Assembly (NCBI RefSeq): GCF_050436995.1
Contig: NC_134749.1
Span: 12,852,001-12,916,000 of the forward strand
Direction of reading: 5' to 3'
Source: Anticarsia gemmatalis
Taxonomy: Eukaryota; Arthropoda; Insecta; Lepidoptera; Erebidae
DNA length: 64,000 bases
A model generated the notes under the pieces. That model saw only the letters and a program-made list of their open reading frames with translations. It did not search any database and had not been told where the DNA came from. Shown here piece by piece: positions 39,187 through 51,910 of the stretch (position 1 is the first letter of the stretch; each line of letters begins with the position of its first letter). Both the position numbers and the translations under genes were made by a program.

Positions 39187-40399
39187 TTCGCTGTTTAGGA
39201 GTAAATGGCATATAGACTAATCGACTTTCACAATGGGAATAGGAGCTAGAGATTCTGCCACTAAATAGAATGATGTAATTCTTACGAGAATACTGATGAG
39301 AAGATTCTAAAATGAAATTATGTTCCTACTTTCTGTCAATGGGATTAAGGGTTAAGTATCAAAGCAATAACTTAAAACATAATAAAATTAAATACAAAAT
39401 ATAATTTTACGATGAGGACCTTATTTAAAAGTAGTTTCATTAGTAGTAAAGACTCTTAATAATAATTACTATCCGATTATAAGGAGGTTGCAAAACCTAC
39501 TTACTTGAAATAAATTTATTGGGCATATAAAGTTAATTTTAATATACCAGTTTGAGTTCTATATTAATTTTATTACAGTATAATCGTTAAATGTATAAAA
39601 TTAAGAATTCATTAAAAACTCGCCGATAGAAAGAAAAATCGCAACTTAAACTACTAGTTTGTAAACTTGAGTCACTTTTAAAATGTCAAAAGGACTTGCC
39701 AACACAACAAGCTTCGTTTTACAGATTATATCTTACTTATGGGTGCAAAAAACCCCTACCATTAAAATTGGTGTTTGTTTCAAATATGTTCAAGGGATCA
39801 GTATAAGAATTTAACTTTGTGTTTGTAAAAGCAAAAACAAACTTAACTAGAACAATCTTCGAACTTTTATTTTAATAAACCGTATAATATGAAAGGTATT
39901 TAACATAATTCTGTTGTACGGCCAGCTGAGGCATGTTAAAGAAATTTACGTTCGACCTAACTCACAGTAATAGTCTATTAACCATAATTTACGAAAATGC
40001 CGGGCGTCGTACAACGCATGTAATGTACCATTAAACGCATGTAAGACAACTTCGATTTACAACTTTTTTGTTCGATAGCTTATTTTAAAGTAAAATTGGT
40101 TATTTTGTATTGTACTTGATGCCACACAAGTTGTGAAGAATTTGGTATAAATTATAGTTAGATTTACAAATTTTGTTAGACACGATTTCGAAAACATTGT
40201 TGGTTTTAAAAATCATGTAGACATACATATGCCTGCTTAACCTGAAAGTGTAGGTAGAGGTGTATGAAATACATCCACGTTTTTTGATTTAACTGTGTTA
40301 ATCTCGATAGAGGGCGAGCCTATTGCTTTAAACCGGCCACATTACCAAACTCCGGAATACTATTGAGAAATATTCTAATTAAAATAAAAATCAACAGTG

Positions 40400-40465
40400 T
40401 TATAGGCTCGGGAATCGAATCCGAGACCTATCGCATAGCAGCCGGTAACACTACCGAGGATTTCA
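40400..40465 (-). mobile_element. tRNA-derived SINE fragment
   Basis: The minus strand carries 'ggtctcggattcgattccc', a pol III B box, with the flanking 'taccgaggat' phrase resembling the copy near 25650. Confidence 0.4.
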
Positions 40466-42753
40466 AAAGTCAGTTTTAAAAATCAATGTTTCGAATTTTA
40501 CATATTGGTTTCGATATATTACAAGATCGTAGATAAGATTGCAACAATAAACTTATGAATTTATATTAAAAACAACAAGAAAACAACCATTTTAAAACAT
40601 AACCTAAAAATGTAATGTCCGAACGATTTTATAAATCGTAGTGGAATACAAAGCCGTGGGAACGAAAACGTTTTACAACGAAACATAAAATAAATTCGAC
40701 AGCTTCGACATAAGCAGCTTTTTATTAAAACTTTCACCTTTGTTCTACCATCGATTGAGTGATACAACCATAAAACAAAATTTATGTTAATCTTCAAAAA
40801 TAATAATGAATTTCTTCATATCAACTTAATATCTAGCCAATTTCCTGTCCCACAATATTTCTATCACAATGTAAAATTTATTCAAATTAAACATCATAAT
40901 TTCACTCCAAAAGAAATAAATCCATCTTAAATCCAACATTTATTATTTAAAAGCTGAATAATGCAAATGATGACTAATGAACGCGATCTATCGTCATCAA
41001 AAGTAAAATCTAAAATTGAAACTTCAACTGCATAATATTCTAATTCAATTTAATTTTAATAAATATTCAATAATCATTAGTTGGAAAACTAAATAATTAA
41101 TTTTGGTAATGAGTAGGTAAGGCCACCCGCGGTGATTCGTTTTAGTGTTTTTCTCTCAATAAAAATTGATTGCCTCGTCGCATCTCGGTTTGTTATTAAA
41201 CTATTAAAATACTGTTAATATTAATAAAGTGCCTTACATTCGAACGATGGTTGTGGTAACCATAAAATTTGGAATTCGTCGTATAATATTATTTACGTCT
41301 AACTTTGGTGTTATGAGTTTTGAAACTATTGAATTCGTGTCTACCATTTGTAATAGTATTGTGAACATTTGTGTCGAAATAGCGAGTTCAAACTTCGGGA
41401 AGTTATGTTGTATCTTTCATTAGTTCTTTGTTGTTTTCGAATATAGGTCGACCGTTTTGTGTTGGAGGTGCGGATATGAATTTTGTGAAGAAATTCTTTG
41501 AGCTTGACAACCAAAGTAATGAAATAAATATGCGTTTTAACACATTAAAATTTAGTATTTCTATCATAATTAAAGGCCTAAAATCAAGAATCTAATCAAC
41601 CCATAAATTAAAGGGCATTCACCCTCAAAAAATATGTTTTGTGTACAACGCCACCTATTGAAGACAAACCTACTTTTCAATTTAACAGTCTCAACACATT
41701 TCCGTCCCATCAATCAAATTGTCATAAAACAAGAATACCGTAAGCCTAAATAAAATCGCTATAAATTAAAACTTCTTTATTCAAATGCAGTAAAGTTTTA
41801 TACGTTTTCAATCGGAATACGAAATGGTTGGAACTATAAAGGTACCTAATTAACAGACCACTTTAGTGTTACGTGTTTTACATATAAAATTGTATTATTT
41901 TATAGTTCATTGCTTGTAAGGTTAGTGGCCAATGTATTGACTAGCTAACGAGCAGCATGTGTTTGAAAATTAGAATGACTTAATAAAAATAGTTGCTTCG
42001 TAATGGACTGAGAGCCCTGATCAATTTTTTATATAAAGGTACTTGATAGTTCCTCATTTGTCGGTAAAACATTATTTACTCTGGAATTTGGACAACACAG
42101 AAACTATCTCTATAAACTAAGGAGTACAGCAGAGCTCAAGTTTAATTACCTGACAGGTCTGTTACTGATTGATTAGTGAATGCAAAAAAGAGTACTACAG
42201 TTATTTATTTCTGTTTATTAAAGCCTGATCTTTTAACATTTGAGCCAAGAGACGCACACTTCTCAAAAAACTTTATACACCACCAGAATTTCTAACTAAA
42301 CACTTGCAATACGACCACAAAGAACACAATCAGTCTCGTTCATACAATTGCAGTACAAAAGTGACTCCAACGACACCCGCCCACGACCGCGGTAATGACG
42401 ATATATGGCCCAATTTGCGTCTCACTGAACAATCTCAACAATTCTTACAAAAAAAACATGTAAGTGATTGTAATAAATGTAAATTATGTCGTTAAAAATA
42501 ATGGTGGAGACAAGTGGGATGAGCATAGAGATATTTATCTAAACGAGTGTTAAAAGCTCTGGTTGATAAATTGAGTGACGTATCACATAAAATCTAAAGT
42601 TTATTTGCAAGTAAATAATGTTTTACAAAAGGTGAAAACGGAGGTGTGGTTATTTCCAAGGAAATCTCAATAATATGATAGATTCATAGAAAAAAGTTCG
42701 ATAGAACTTAATAGAAAACATCGTGATAAAATCTTGCATGCCTAAAACTTATC

Positions 42754-42817
42754 AAACGCATTTACAAATAAATGCATAAAGGCTAGAGCCTTTATGCATT
42801 TATTTGTAAATGCGTTT
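42754..42817. repeat. Perfect 31 bp inverted repeat with a 2-base loop
   Basis: Positions 42754-42784 (beginning aaacgcatttacaaataaat) are exactly complementary to 42787-42817, separated only by 'ag'. A transcript from either strand would form a 31 bp perfect hairpin. There is no larger element around it that I can see. Confidence 0.9.
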
Positions 42818-44949
42818 AAAGTTCAAAGTCTACTTTGATTGGGGAACCAAAGCCTAGCCCCTATTTGGGAAGAGACCCTTACTCTGAAGTTGGACATTAA
42901 TAGGTTAAAAAAAATAGAACTGAAGGAAAATTCATTTTGAAAAAACTGTTGTCACAAAGATTTACTATTTATAATGTACAGATTCATAATTTAAAAAAAT
43001 ATCTTCATAAAGTGTAGCATTTGTTTTAAAATGTACAAATTCAAAAATCATGTTGCTTGAAGCTAGTTACATAAAGTTCAAATAAAAGGTGCGAGATTCT
43101 CGGTACTGGTCTATAAAACAAATTCCCCAGATGTTATGAATATAATTTTATTTCTCAGGAGAACTTTGGAATGTCACCTTTTGCGATCCTTACATACCGG
43201 TTCTGGTTTAGCTATGTGCATAATATTACTACATTTATTATATAGCAAGGTGTGAAAAACTTACTTCGAGTAAATGACTTGCAGTTATAGCTGGATAAGG
43301 ATGAACATCCTCATTTATTAATAGAGGCCAAAGTAATTATTTAGTTTTTTTTTCTATTAGGGCTTAATTGATTCTATTAAAATCTTGCAGTGTCATACGA
43401 TACATAACAGAAAATAAAATCAACAATAAAAAAATAAAGTGTGCAGAGTCTCAAGCAAAAGCTTGTTTAAAAAACAGTTTTAATCTTCCTAGAAAATAAA
43501 CCATTCAATCTAATTCACATCCAAAAGATATCACCACACAACTTGCATAAGCTTGCATATCCAAATGCAAAGGCACTAAAATTAAATATGAATCATGAAC
43601 ACGAAACAGATTTTAGGACGAACATGTCAGAGGTGATGATTGCTATCTCTAGATGGCGCCACGCGTGTAGGTGTAATGACGCTCCCATGCGTTCATACTC
43701 GTATAATTGCAAGCTATCGGCCCGTGGCCTTTGATCTCACAAGTAAAGATAGTTATTACGAACGGAGAGGGTGAAATAAGCGTTAAACAGCTTGTCCGAT
43801 AAATTCTACGTGAAATAATGAAACGTGGAACTATAAAGTGAGCTACACATTGAAGGTGGGCGCGTGTTGCGTTTTTAAAGCGTGAGACGCGCTGTTCATT
43901 GGCTTGAAGAAAACACAAATTAGATGCGGAGTGCGGACGTACTAGCAGCAGTGGTTATCAAAAATATAAAAACCACACATTTTTAAATGGTGAGCAATAA
44001 CCCGCGCCCGCTTTGTTTGTATTGTCGTTAAAGCTACTACTTAAAATTACTCCCGTACTCCCGTTCCGATCCGCGCCCGTCCCGCAATCGCGTGAATGTG
44101 TGTGTAGCTCTTAACTAGTTTGGTGAGGTGTACCTATTAAATTGTCTTACGCTCTTTAGTTCGTAATAGCTAAGCTTACTGCTTCGAGTTATGGATTTGA
44201 TAAGGATACATAAATTCTGGCTGCGTTTAATATTTCCTGGTTTAGATTTCTTGGTAGTAAATTGATATTTTCGGATGTATTTTATGTGACGTAGAGAAAA
44301 GTTAACTCTTTGATTACGGTTTATGGTGATTCATCATTCATTTTATGTGCACATCTTGCTTCTAATGAATTAAAATTTTCGAATTAAGAAAAAGTGCAGC
44401 TTTAGTTAATAATTTTGAAAATTTTAACACAAAAAGCATCCATGCCAACTAGAATAAACAAAACTTGATTTGTTTCTAATTCAACATTCAGTAGAAACCA
44501 AACATTTATTTCACATTACCAACAACAATTGTCCACATTATTTCTAATGTCTTTATACTATAAACGACAAAATTCTCACGGCATACAACTTAATTCTAAT
44601 CGTCGTTATTTACCTAGTAATAAAACGTAACTAGTCGATCCAGTACGGTAATAGTCCCTAATGATTGTTGTTAGACACGAAGTTCTGCACTTTCGTGATT
44701 ACAAGACGTTAGTTAGGAGATATATAGCGTGTTACTGGATTGTGTAGTCATATTTATACTATAACTTTAAGCTTAGGTGAAGTTAAGTGGGTTTCATGCT
44801 TGTATTTTGTCGGTTAACATGCATAAAATGACACTTTTTTGCTATAGGGGTAGACAGAGACTAGAGCACGCCACTTATTATGCTGCTTCAACTGTTTTGT
44901 TTGTCTGTCATTGAAATAAATAGACCAGCAGCGCACTTCTGTATAATCT

Positions 44950-45170
44950 GTACATTGAGAATGTACTGCCGAAATAGTTCCTACGACGCCCGTCAGAGGC
45001 GCTGATCAGGTTTTCATACAAAATTTCTCGATGACAAGCCGGTTGTCGGTAGTCGATAGTAGCAGATTCTTTACAGTACCATCGAGTATCAAAAGTTTGT
45101 ACAAATTTACTGTCGAAATAGTTCTTACGGAGCCCGGTAGAGGCGCTTAATAGATTTTAGTGTATAGTTC
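44950..45170. mobile_element. Two adjacent copies of the 'ggttgtcggtagtcgatag' repeat
   Basis: The first copy has 'ctacgacgcccgtcagaggc' and ends 'ggttgtcggtagtcgatag' (45041-45059). A second, more diverged partial copy follows with 'cggagcccggtagaggcgct'. Confidence 0.6.
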
Positions 45171-45754
45171 ATTCTATTAAGTTTTTTCAGAATAAAGGTA
45201 TTTAAAGCTTTTAAAATGTCTACACCTTTTATAAATCTGTCTTAGATAAAGTTGATCTTGTAGCTAACGATCCAGTTTGTAAGCAAAATAAATGTAAGAA
45301 TATAGAGTAGAAAGTCCATAATTAAGAGAAATTGACGTTATTATTATTATTGATAACAGTAAAGGTTACAGTCATTGAGCATTTAAAGTTGAATGCGCCA
45401 TACGTTCTAGTTTCTACTGTTTAGTAAAAGCTCAATACTCGGTATGATTTTGATGTGTTTGGTAATTGTAATAAAAATATGTTAGTGATTGACTGATTAA
45501 TGCAAAAATGTTGTGTTTTTATGACAAAGCCGCAGACTTTTGATGACCCGAAAATAAGCTTAGATGAATTTTTCACAATAATAAACTCTTAAGACAAATA
45601 AGGTCTTAAACTTAAATTGTTAGCAGAATAATTGCATGAGGTTCTTAGCAATTCTTGTACGTATACAAGAGATTACACTAATAACGAAGAAAACGCACAC
45701 TGTTACTCTTTTATTACTGGGTAGTGTTTCTGATAGAAAATTACTATGACTCAC

Positions 45755-45833
45755 CATAGACTGTAAGGAGGGCAGGCTCCGACACTCTCTTCCCAGCGAT
45801 GTTTTCAGCCACGCAGCTGTAGTTCGCCATATC
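45755..45833 (-). CDS. unc-5: UNC-5, exon with the C-terminal part of Ig domain 2
   Basis: This 79-base exon lies between acceptor tttggacag and donor GTGAGT. It carries 26 codons and then one base. It reads 'DMANYSCVAENIAGKRVSEP' followed by 'ALLTVY'. The D-x-A-x-Y-x-C motif is the signature of the last strands of an I-set Ig domain and supplies the second disulfide cysteine of Ig2. The phase-0 entry joins cleanly to the 'ATLQ' end of the preceding exon, and the phase-1 exit joins to the first TSP1 exon to make Val. Confidence 0.93.
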
Positions 45834-45957
45834 CTGTCCAAACACAATCATCATTAATCATCATAACACATTTTTTTCATCGCTACATTAGATATACCAC
45901 ATGTACTTAAAGCGATTATACATTAAGGAGTAGGTAGGTACTTTATTCGACGAATAT

Positions 45958-46172
45958 TTAGTTGTCAACCTAATGTCTAAATTGCTCAAACCGTCCGAAG
46001 GCCTTTAACATGGCTTAATGACTGTAAGTTTGATAGACAATAACCAGAACTGACTTTTTACGCGCTCTCCAAAGGACGAACTTGACTAAAATACTACGTA
46101 GGTACCTACCTAAGCAATGACCGCGCTAAAGGTTGCTTAACCTACTGATCCTTAACCAGTGAGCGCAACTCT
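45958..46172 (+). repeat. Diverged copy of the 35705 repeat
   Basis: It aligns with 35705-35935 through 'ggcctttaacatggcttaat', 'gatagacaataaccag', 'aaggttgcttaacc' and 'accagtgagcgcaact'. More mutations than the 35705 copy suggest it is older. Confidence 0.65.
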
Positions 46173-47329
46173 ACATAGCCAACAGTAAGAGAGCTATTGA
46201 AACGACTTACGTACTTTATAAATCTAGATAATCTTCCAGCTAAATATAATAGCTGTGTAGTAAATTTCAAAGATGGTAATGGTCAGGTTAAGCCTGCGTC
46301 GCACGTGGGTTATGAGCCACATTACGAGGTCTATAAACTTAACGGAGACCTATCAATTCAAGTACCTAGTTCAACCGAATACTTGCTATAATCTCACCAA
46401 TTTATCCTCTCAAGTAACTCATGAGAATATCCCGTAGTAGTAAAACGAAAAAGGAAAATTAGCACCCGCATCGTTTTAAGCACCAAATATAAATTTAAAC
46501 TGTTCATTACCGGAGTCATCTCCGTAATATATTTTTACAACTGAATGTGTTAAAATTACAAAGGACGGGAGTCATTAATTTAAAAGACGTACAACACATT
46601 ACGATCATATTCATTAAGAAAGCGTTCTAGACACCTTTGTGAAGATTATGTTACACACGATGCCACAATGAGAGAGCGACTGACAGTGGCAGCAATTAAT
46701 CCATGTCTACTCACAGTGCCTAATTAGTGGGAGCCGCGTAGCGGAAACCGGAGATGGAATGAGTTATTTGCGATTGTGCCATTATTTGGTGATGCGGCTG
46801 GTAATATGGTAGTGGGCTTTTCGGTTTCTCGTGTTTGTTTTGTACGTGGAAATGTGTTTAATTAAAATAACAATTAAAAGTGTTGTTACACTTACATGTT
46901 TCGAAACGGTATACGCGTTTTAAAGCTTGTTTGTTAACACGTGTAGGTATAATGTTTGTAAAATTAATTTCGTTTTAAAATTACGTTAATTATTTACTAA
47001 AAATTTTAACGTTTTGCACAAAGAGTCGGCCAGGGTGACAAAAAGCACAAAGTAAAAGACTGCACAGCTGCACGAGCTATTGTAAATAATGTCTCCAATT
47101 TATATTTTAAAAATTAACCCGTTTAACGCGAATCTCTTCCATAAACAGCACGAATTTTAACGAAGAAAAATACGAGGATGCTGTTAAATAAATCACTAAA
47201 GATAAACGTATCTTCTTCCATGAAATATATAATTGGATTAACACAAAGTTTAACACTTTTATCAGAGTACATCCAGCAGCTTTGAAAGACTACACTGGAC
47301 TACGAAAAGACGAAAAAGTAGAGGAACGT

Positions 47330-47426
47330 GCGACAGCGACTTGTGTCGCAATTAATAAACGTCTGTCGCGCACGACTAATTAGTCGCAGTCGCAGAGATA
47401 AAATAAATAATTTGCAATCGTGCGAC
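47330..47426. promoter_or_regulatory. Cluster of seven GTCGC/GCGAC motifs
   Basis: GCGAC starts at 47330, 47336 and 47422, and GTCGC at 47345, 47365, 47383 and 47389. These lie among two 'aattaat'/'taattag' homeodomain-like cores. The surroundings are AT-rich, so the density stands out. A regulatory role is inference. Confidence 0.25.
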
Positions 47427-48612
47427 AAGATGATGCGATTGTGCGCGCTGACGCTTTGAACGGGCATTTTAATGAGATGCGTGTCTTTAAGCTAGAACTC
47501 GTTGTATATTTAGAATGTAATACGTACTTTACAAGTAATTGGCGATTTAATTAGAAATGGTCATGTAGGAATAATGTCAAGTGCCGAGGTGTTAGGTAAT
47601 GATAACAGGATGGCAATCTATTACGTGTTGAGTTGCAAATGCGTTTGTAAATTTATCAGAAATATGTATTTAATATTAAACGAAGAGTCGGAAATTACGA
47701 TCATTTTGTATTTCTTATAATTATCAATTGCAAATACTTAGGTATTTGAGGAGTGTGTGGTGATGTGGGTAGGATGTTAGATGCAACGGTGGCATATTAT
47801 GTATAGTAATTTATGATATTTGCGTACGTAATGCTATTGCTTCTGCTATTGCGTTTATAGGAAGCCAAATTAATGAAGAGTAGTTTAATGATGAGAAGAA
47901 AATGAATACACGTTACGATTCAGGTGTGGAGACACAATTCTACTTATATGACAAATCCTGGAATTAAATTGATGTAAATATGGATGTCTGTTACGTTTCA
48001 CGCAATAATGTTGACAGTTGAAATATTATGAAGAAGCTAGTTTCAACTATTAAACTCCACTTAGATCCGCGGTATCTTAATGTTTATTAATTTTAAGTTT
48101 ATACTTTATTTATTTGGACAGATGTTTAAGATACATTTAATCTATAAACGTACCTATATTAAAATCTACTTCGAATTCGAAGTCACTCATTATTCAATAA
48201 TACGTAATATTAAAATCTTCTTTATTTGCAATGATCTTTACTCCAACTTCGCCACGTGTTAGCATGACTCATTCCTACACCTCCTCACTTTCAATAACAT
48301 ACTTTATTTCATTCATTTTAGGTTTATTTTCAATTGTCACAGAGTCACACAGTTTTATTACTGTCCTAATATTGACATGTGTTTATAACGCTGTTCTTAG
48401 ATCATCTCTGTACTTATTGTTTAGATTTGTGGTCATATTTTATAGCTTTTAGTGTTATAACATTAATTTATGGGCTATAAATGATGAGCATCTGGTATAT
48501 TAATGGATGGACCTCTCGGTAGCATATATTTTAGTAAGTTTGGTTTAGTTTATGACTGTTCACATTTCCTACTTGAATTCAATCTGTATTGTTTTTAATC
48601 GTTCTTCTCATA

Positions 48613-50110
48613 TACAGGGTGTGGCGTAAATAATGGATAATCCTTTACCAGCGGATGGGCGACAACCCAACTGATCTAAATATCAAAATTTACCTCTGGC
48701 ACAAGTATCATAGTTTTTGAGATTTTGGCCATTTTGTATGTTTTTTAAAAAAGCGATTTACGCTCGTTCTTTTTGATGCTGTGATCACAATTTAAGGCTT
48801 TTTTTAAATCCGTTTTTTGCAAATAAATCCTGAATAGATGTGCTATTGAATCTACAATCTTGTTTTGTTATTACTACTTGTTTTTTATTTAAATTATGCA
48901 TTCAAAGTTAAATTTTATAATCTTTCACAAAATTTGTGCAACTTTGAGCACTTGTGGTGAAAAAAAAATGTATGGTGGCTTTACTGCCCACGCCATAAAT
49001 AATTTCTAAATTTTATTAGAATTCTAAAATGGTATAACATGCAGCATTAATACCGATTATTGTCAAAATATTACAACGAACTTAAATTATTAACACTTTT
49101 GCCGGTCGACTAATTTTATTTTATCAGCGCGTTTAAGCTAAGTTTGCTTTTATCAGCGCGTTTAAGCTAAGTCTATTTCAAAATAATGTATTACAATTTG
49201 ATGAAAAATGATTTTTTTGTCAACAGAGTAGTTTTCTTTCGATTTCTAATTATGTTTATTATTTGAATAGTATTTATGTTTTGTATTTCTTTTTTTTTTC
49301 AACACTGCACACAAGTGCTCAAAGTTGAACAAAAGTGTTGAAAAATTATAAAATTTAACTTTGAATGCATGGTTTAAATAAAAGACAAGTAGTAATAACA
49401 AAACAAGATATTAGGTTCAATAGCACATTAATTTAGGATTCAAATGCAAAAAAAATTGCCCATTATGTGTGTTTAAGAAAGCGATTTACGCTCGTACTTT
49501 TTGGTGCTGTGATCACAAATTAAGACTTTTTTTAAATCCGTGTTTTGCAATTAAATCCTGAATAGATGTGCTATTGAATCTAGAACGCGCTTAGCGTGAA
49601 AAAATTAAATTAGTCGACCGGCAAAAGTGTTAATAATTTAAGTTCTTCGTAATATTTTGACAATAATCGGTATTAATGCTGCATGTTATACCAATTTAGA
49701 ATTTTAATAAAATTTAGAAATTATTTATGGCGTGGGCAGTAAAGCCACCATACATTTTTTTTTCACCACAAGTGCTCAAAGTTGCACAAATTTTGTGAAA
49801 GATTATAAAATTCAACTTTGAATGCATAATTTAAATAAAAAACAAGTAGTAATAACAAAACAAGATTGTAGATTCAATATCACATCTATTCAGGATTTAT
49901 TTGCAAAAAACGGATTAAAAAAAAGCCTTAAATTGTGATCACAGCATTAAAAAGAACGAGCTTAAATCGCTTTTTTAAAAAACATACAAAATGGCCAAAA
50001 TCTCAAAAACTATGATACTTGTGCCAGGGGTAAATTTTGATATTTAGATCAGTTGGGTGGTCGCCCATCCGCTGGTAAAGGATTATCCATTATTTACGCC
50101 ACACCCTGTA
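48613..50110. mobile_element. Foldback DNA transposon with ~500 bp arms and TA flanks
   Basis: The ends are 'tacagggtgtggcgtaaata' and its reverse complement, flanked by TA on both sides. The left arm (48613 to about 49116) is nearly complementary to the right arm (about 49606 to 50110). The centre contains a direct copy of part of the right arm (49312-49440 resembling 49770-49898) and a direct copy of part of the left arm (49477-49582 resembling 48750-48855). It also has a 25 bp tandem duplication (49119-49143 and 49148-49172). There is no transposase frame, so it is non-autonomous. Confidence 0.85.
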
Positions 50111-51389
50111 TATATTTCTTAACATATAATTATGGTTTTGGATTTATAGAGGTCCTAGGCTGTCTGCAGACCTTCATTAAGTAGATCAGTCATAAACTAG
50201 CCTTAGGTTATAATGACACCAGTTAAGTAATTCTGAATTTGTGGCGACTATAATACTATTCTTTTTTCTTTCAAGGTTTCATTTCAGGTGCCTGAAAAGT
50301 TCATATTCTAATGTGTACTTTAATTGAGTCCATTCAACATAATTGTTTGAATTTGGTTTAAATTTTTTGTCACTTTTATTGGTGAGGCTATTTTGGACAA
50401 TAATGTGATTACGGTGAAGATTGAATTGACATTGCTACTTAAAATAAATGCCGCGTCAAAATATTTTGTTACCGTTTGTCCGAAGCCGCCAAGTTACAAG
50501 AAGGGTCTGATAAAAAATAAAACAATGGGACGAAATAAATGGAAGAGTGTACAAAAGTCAGGCAATTTTATTCAATGTTTTTTTGGTTCTCGTCATTTTA
50601 AATTCACTTTCGTTTTGAAGACATCTCAAGGTTGTCTCCGTATTTTTAATGAGGTTGTTTATTTTATGCCTTTGGTTTTGATTTTGTTTCAATCCTTGTC
50701 TTGATTTTGATTTAGTTTTAGACTTTGACTTTTTTTTATTCATTCTCTTGTCTAGTTGCATTTCTGCTTTAAAAATAATTATCCTCATTTCGATACAATG
50801 TTCGATAATTGACAGTATACACATATTTTGTTTTTCATAGTATTATTTTTTATCAAAGAGTAAAATGGGACAAACTCTATTAATAAATGAAGATTTTAGA
50901 GTATATCTAGATCATAACATGCAAAAGCAGATCATAACATATAAATCCTTCGATTTCATGTGTTTTAGAGCAAAACTAATCGTTTGTTTTAGTTTCAATA
51001 TATCCTATTTTACACTTCCTGATATTTGACCTGTTTTAGCAGAATTCGCAATTCTCGGTAGTCAACAGGGATGTAAATTTTACTACTATATGTGTCGTTA
51101 TATGTGAAGCACTAAAATGTGTGACATTTATTGAAGCAGAGAATTATATTTCGTATTATGTTACGTAGTTATCTGTCTGAATAAATAATATAGTGTATTG
51201 TTTGTTGGTAATATAATTGACAGTTTTTTACGAAAGGTGTCATTGTTTGCAGTGTAAACCGGTTAAAGAGTTCACCTGGTCAATATTGCTATCAGGTGTA
51301 TTACAGGTTAAGTAATATTTTGTTATTTATGATTCGTTCATGAAGCAGTCCTTATTGACCTACAAAATAATCTACTTAGTGCAGTAGTA

Positions 51390-51545
51390 CGATTCTCTAC
51401 AGTCGGTACTATCGAGTATCGAGAGTTTAACTCTAACTACACTAAAATATACTGCCGAAATAGTTTCTACGGAGCCCGGTAAAGGCGCTAAACAGATTTT
51501 CATGTATAATTTGTCGATAGAGAACCCAGCTACAGTGGTAGTATT
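51390..51545. mobile_element. Diverged copy of the 'ggttgtcggtagtcgatag' repeat family
   Basis: It has 'tacagtcggtactatcgagt', 'actgccgaaatagtttctac' and 'cggagcccggtaaaggcgct', matching the other copies module by module. The last module resembles the second copy near 45130 most closely. Confidence 0.55.
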
Positions 51546-51710
51546 ATAAATTCGAAAGCTACGCTTTTGTGGCTAAATTGTATCACAAAAATGTCAAAGA
51601 TCAAACGAGGTCTGAGTCTTTTTTATTTTATCCAAATAATTCACAAATATCAGTCAATGATTAGATCCATAAATCATTGAAAAAATATACTAGATTTTTT
51701 AGATACTTAC

Positions 51711-51910
51711 TTGAAGAGTAGCCCTCGAAATCAAAAGGTTTCCTTCAGCCGATATCAATACATTATGATCTTGCTGCAACGGCTGACCGTGCTTCAGCCA
51801 GGAGACTCGTGGTGGTGGAGCCGCGGCTGGTGGTGAGCATCTCAATGAAGCCGCTGATCCAGTCTCCACTGATGTTGGTGATGGAGATATGGCGAAGGGT
51901 TTCTTGAGAT
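51711..51910 (-). CDS. unc-5: UNC-5, exon with most of Ig domain 2
   Basis: The acceptor is ttcaacag and the donor GTAAGTAT. Two bases complete the codon split from the Ig1 exon, giving Tyr, and 66 codons follow, ending in phase 0. The protein reads 'LKKPFAISPSPTSVETGSAA', then the first Ig cysteine in 'SLRCSPP', the Ig tryptophan in 'VSWLKHG' and the strand 'NLLISRATLQ'. This is an I-set Ig domain matching UNC5 Ig2, which in the family helps bind netrin. The run of Ala and Pro between the cysteine and the tryptophan is lower in complexity than I expect for the family. The domain is completed by the next exon, which supplies the second cysteine. Confidence 0.93.

Larger units (their letters stand above)
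34925..45754 (-). other. unc-5: Intron between Ig2 and TSP1 repeat 1
   Basis: A 10.8 kb phase-1 intron. It contains dispersed repeats at 35705-35940 and 36241-36480, a MITE at 39062-39186, a SINE core near 40414, a perfect palindrome at 42754-42817, a CpG-richer patch at about 43640-44110 and the double repeat at 44950-45170. No gene recognised. Confidence 0.8.
45834..51710 (-). other. unc-5: Intron within Ig2
   Basis: A 5.9 kb phase-0 intron. It contains the 45958 repeat, a GTCGC/GCGAC motif cluster at 47330-47426, the foldback element at 48613-50110 and the repeat copy at 51390-51545. No gene recognised. Confidence 0.85.

Noticed and set aside
42754..42817. The palindrome as a miRNA precursor
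   Set aside because: A two-base loop and full pairing do not suit Drosha/Dicer processing of a canonical pre-miRNA.
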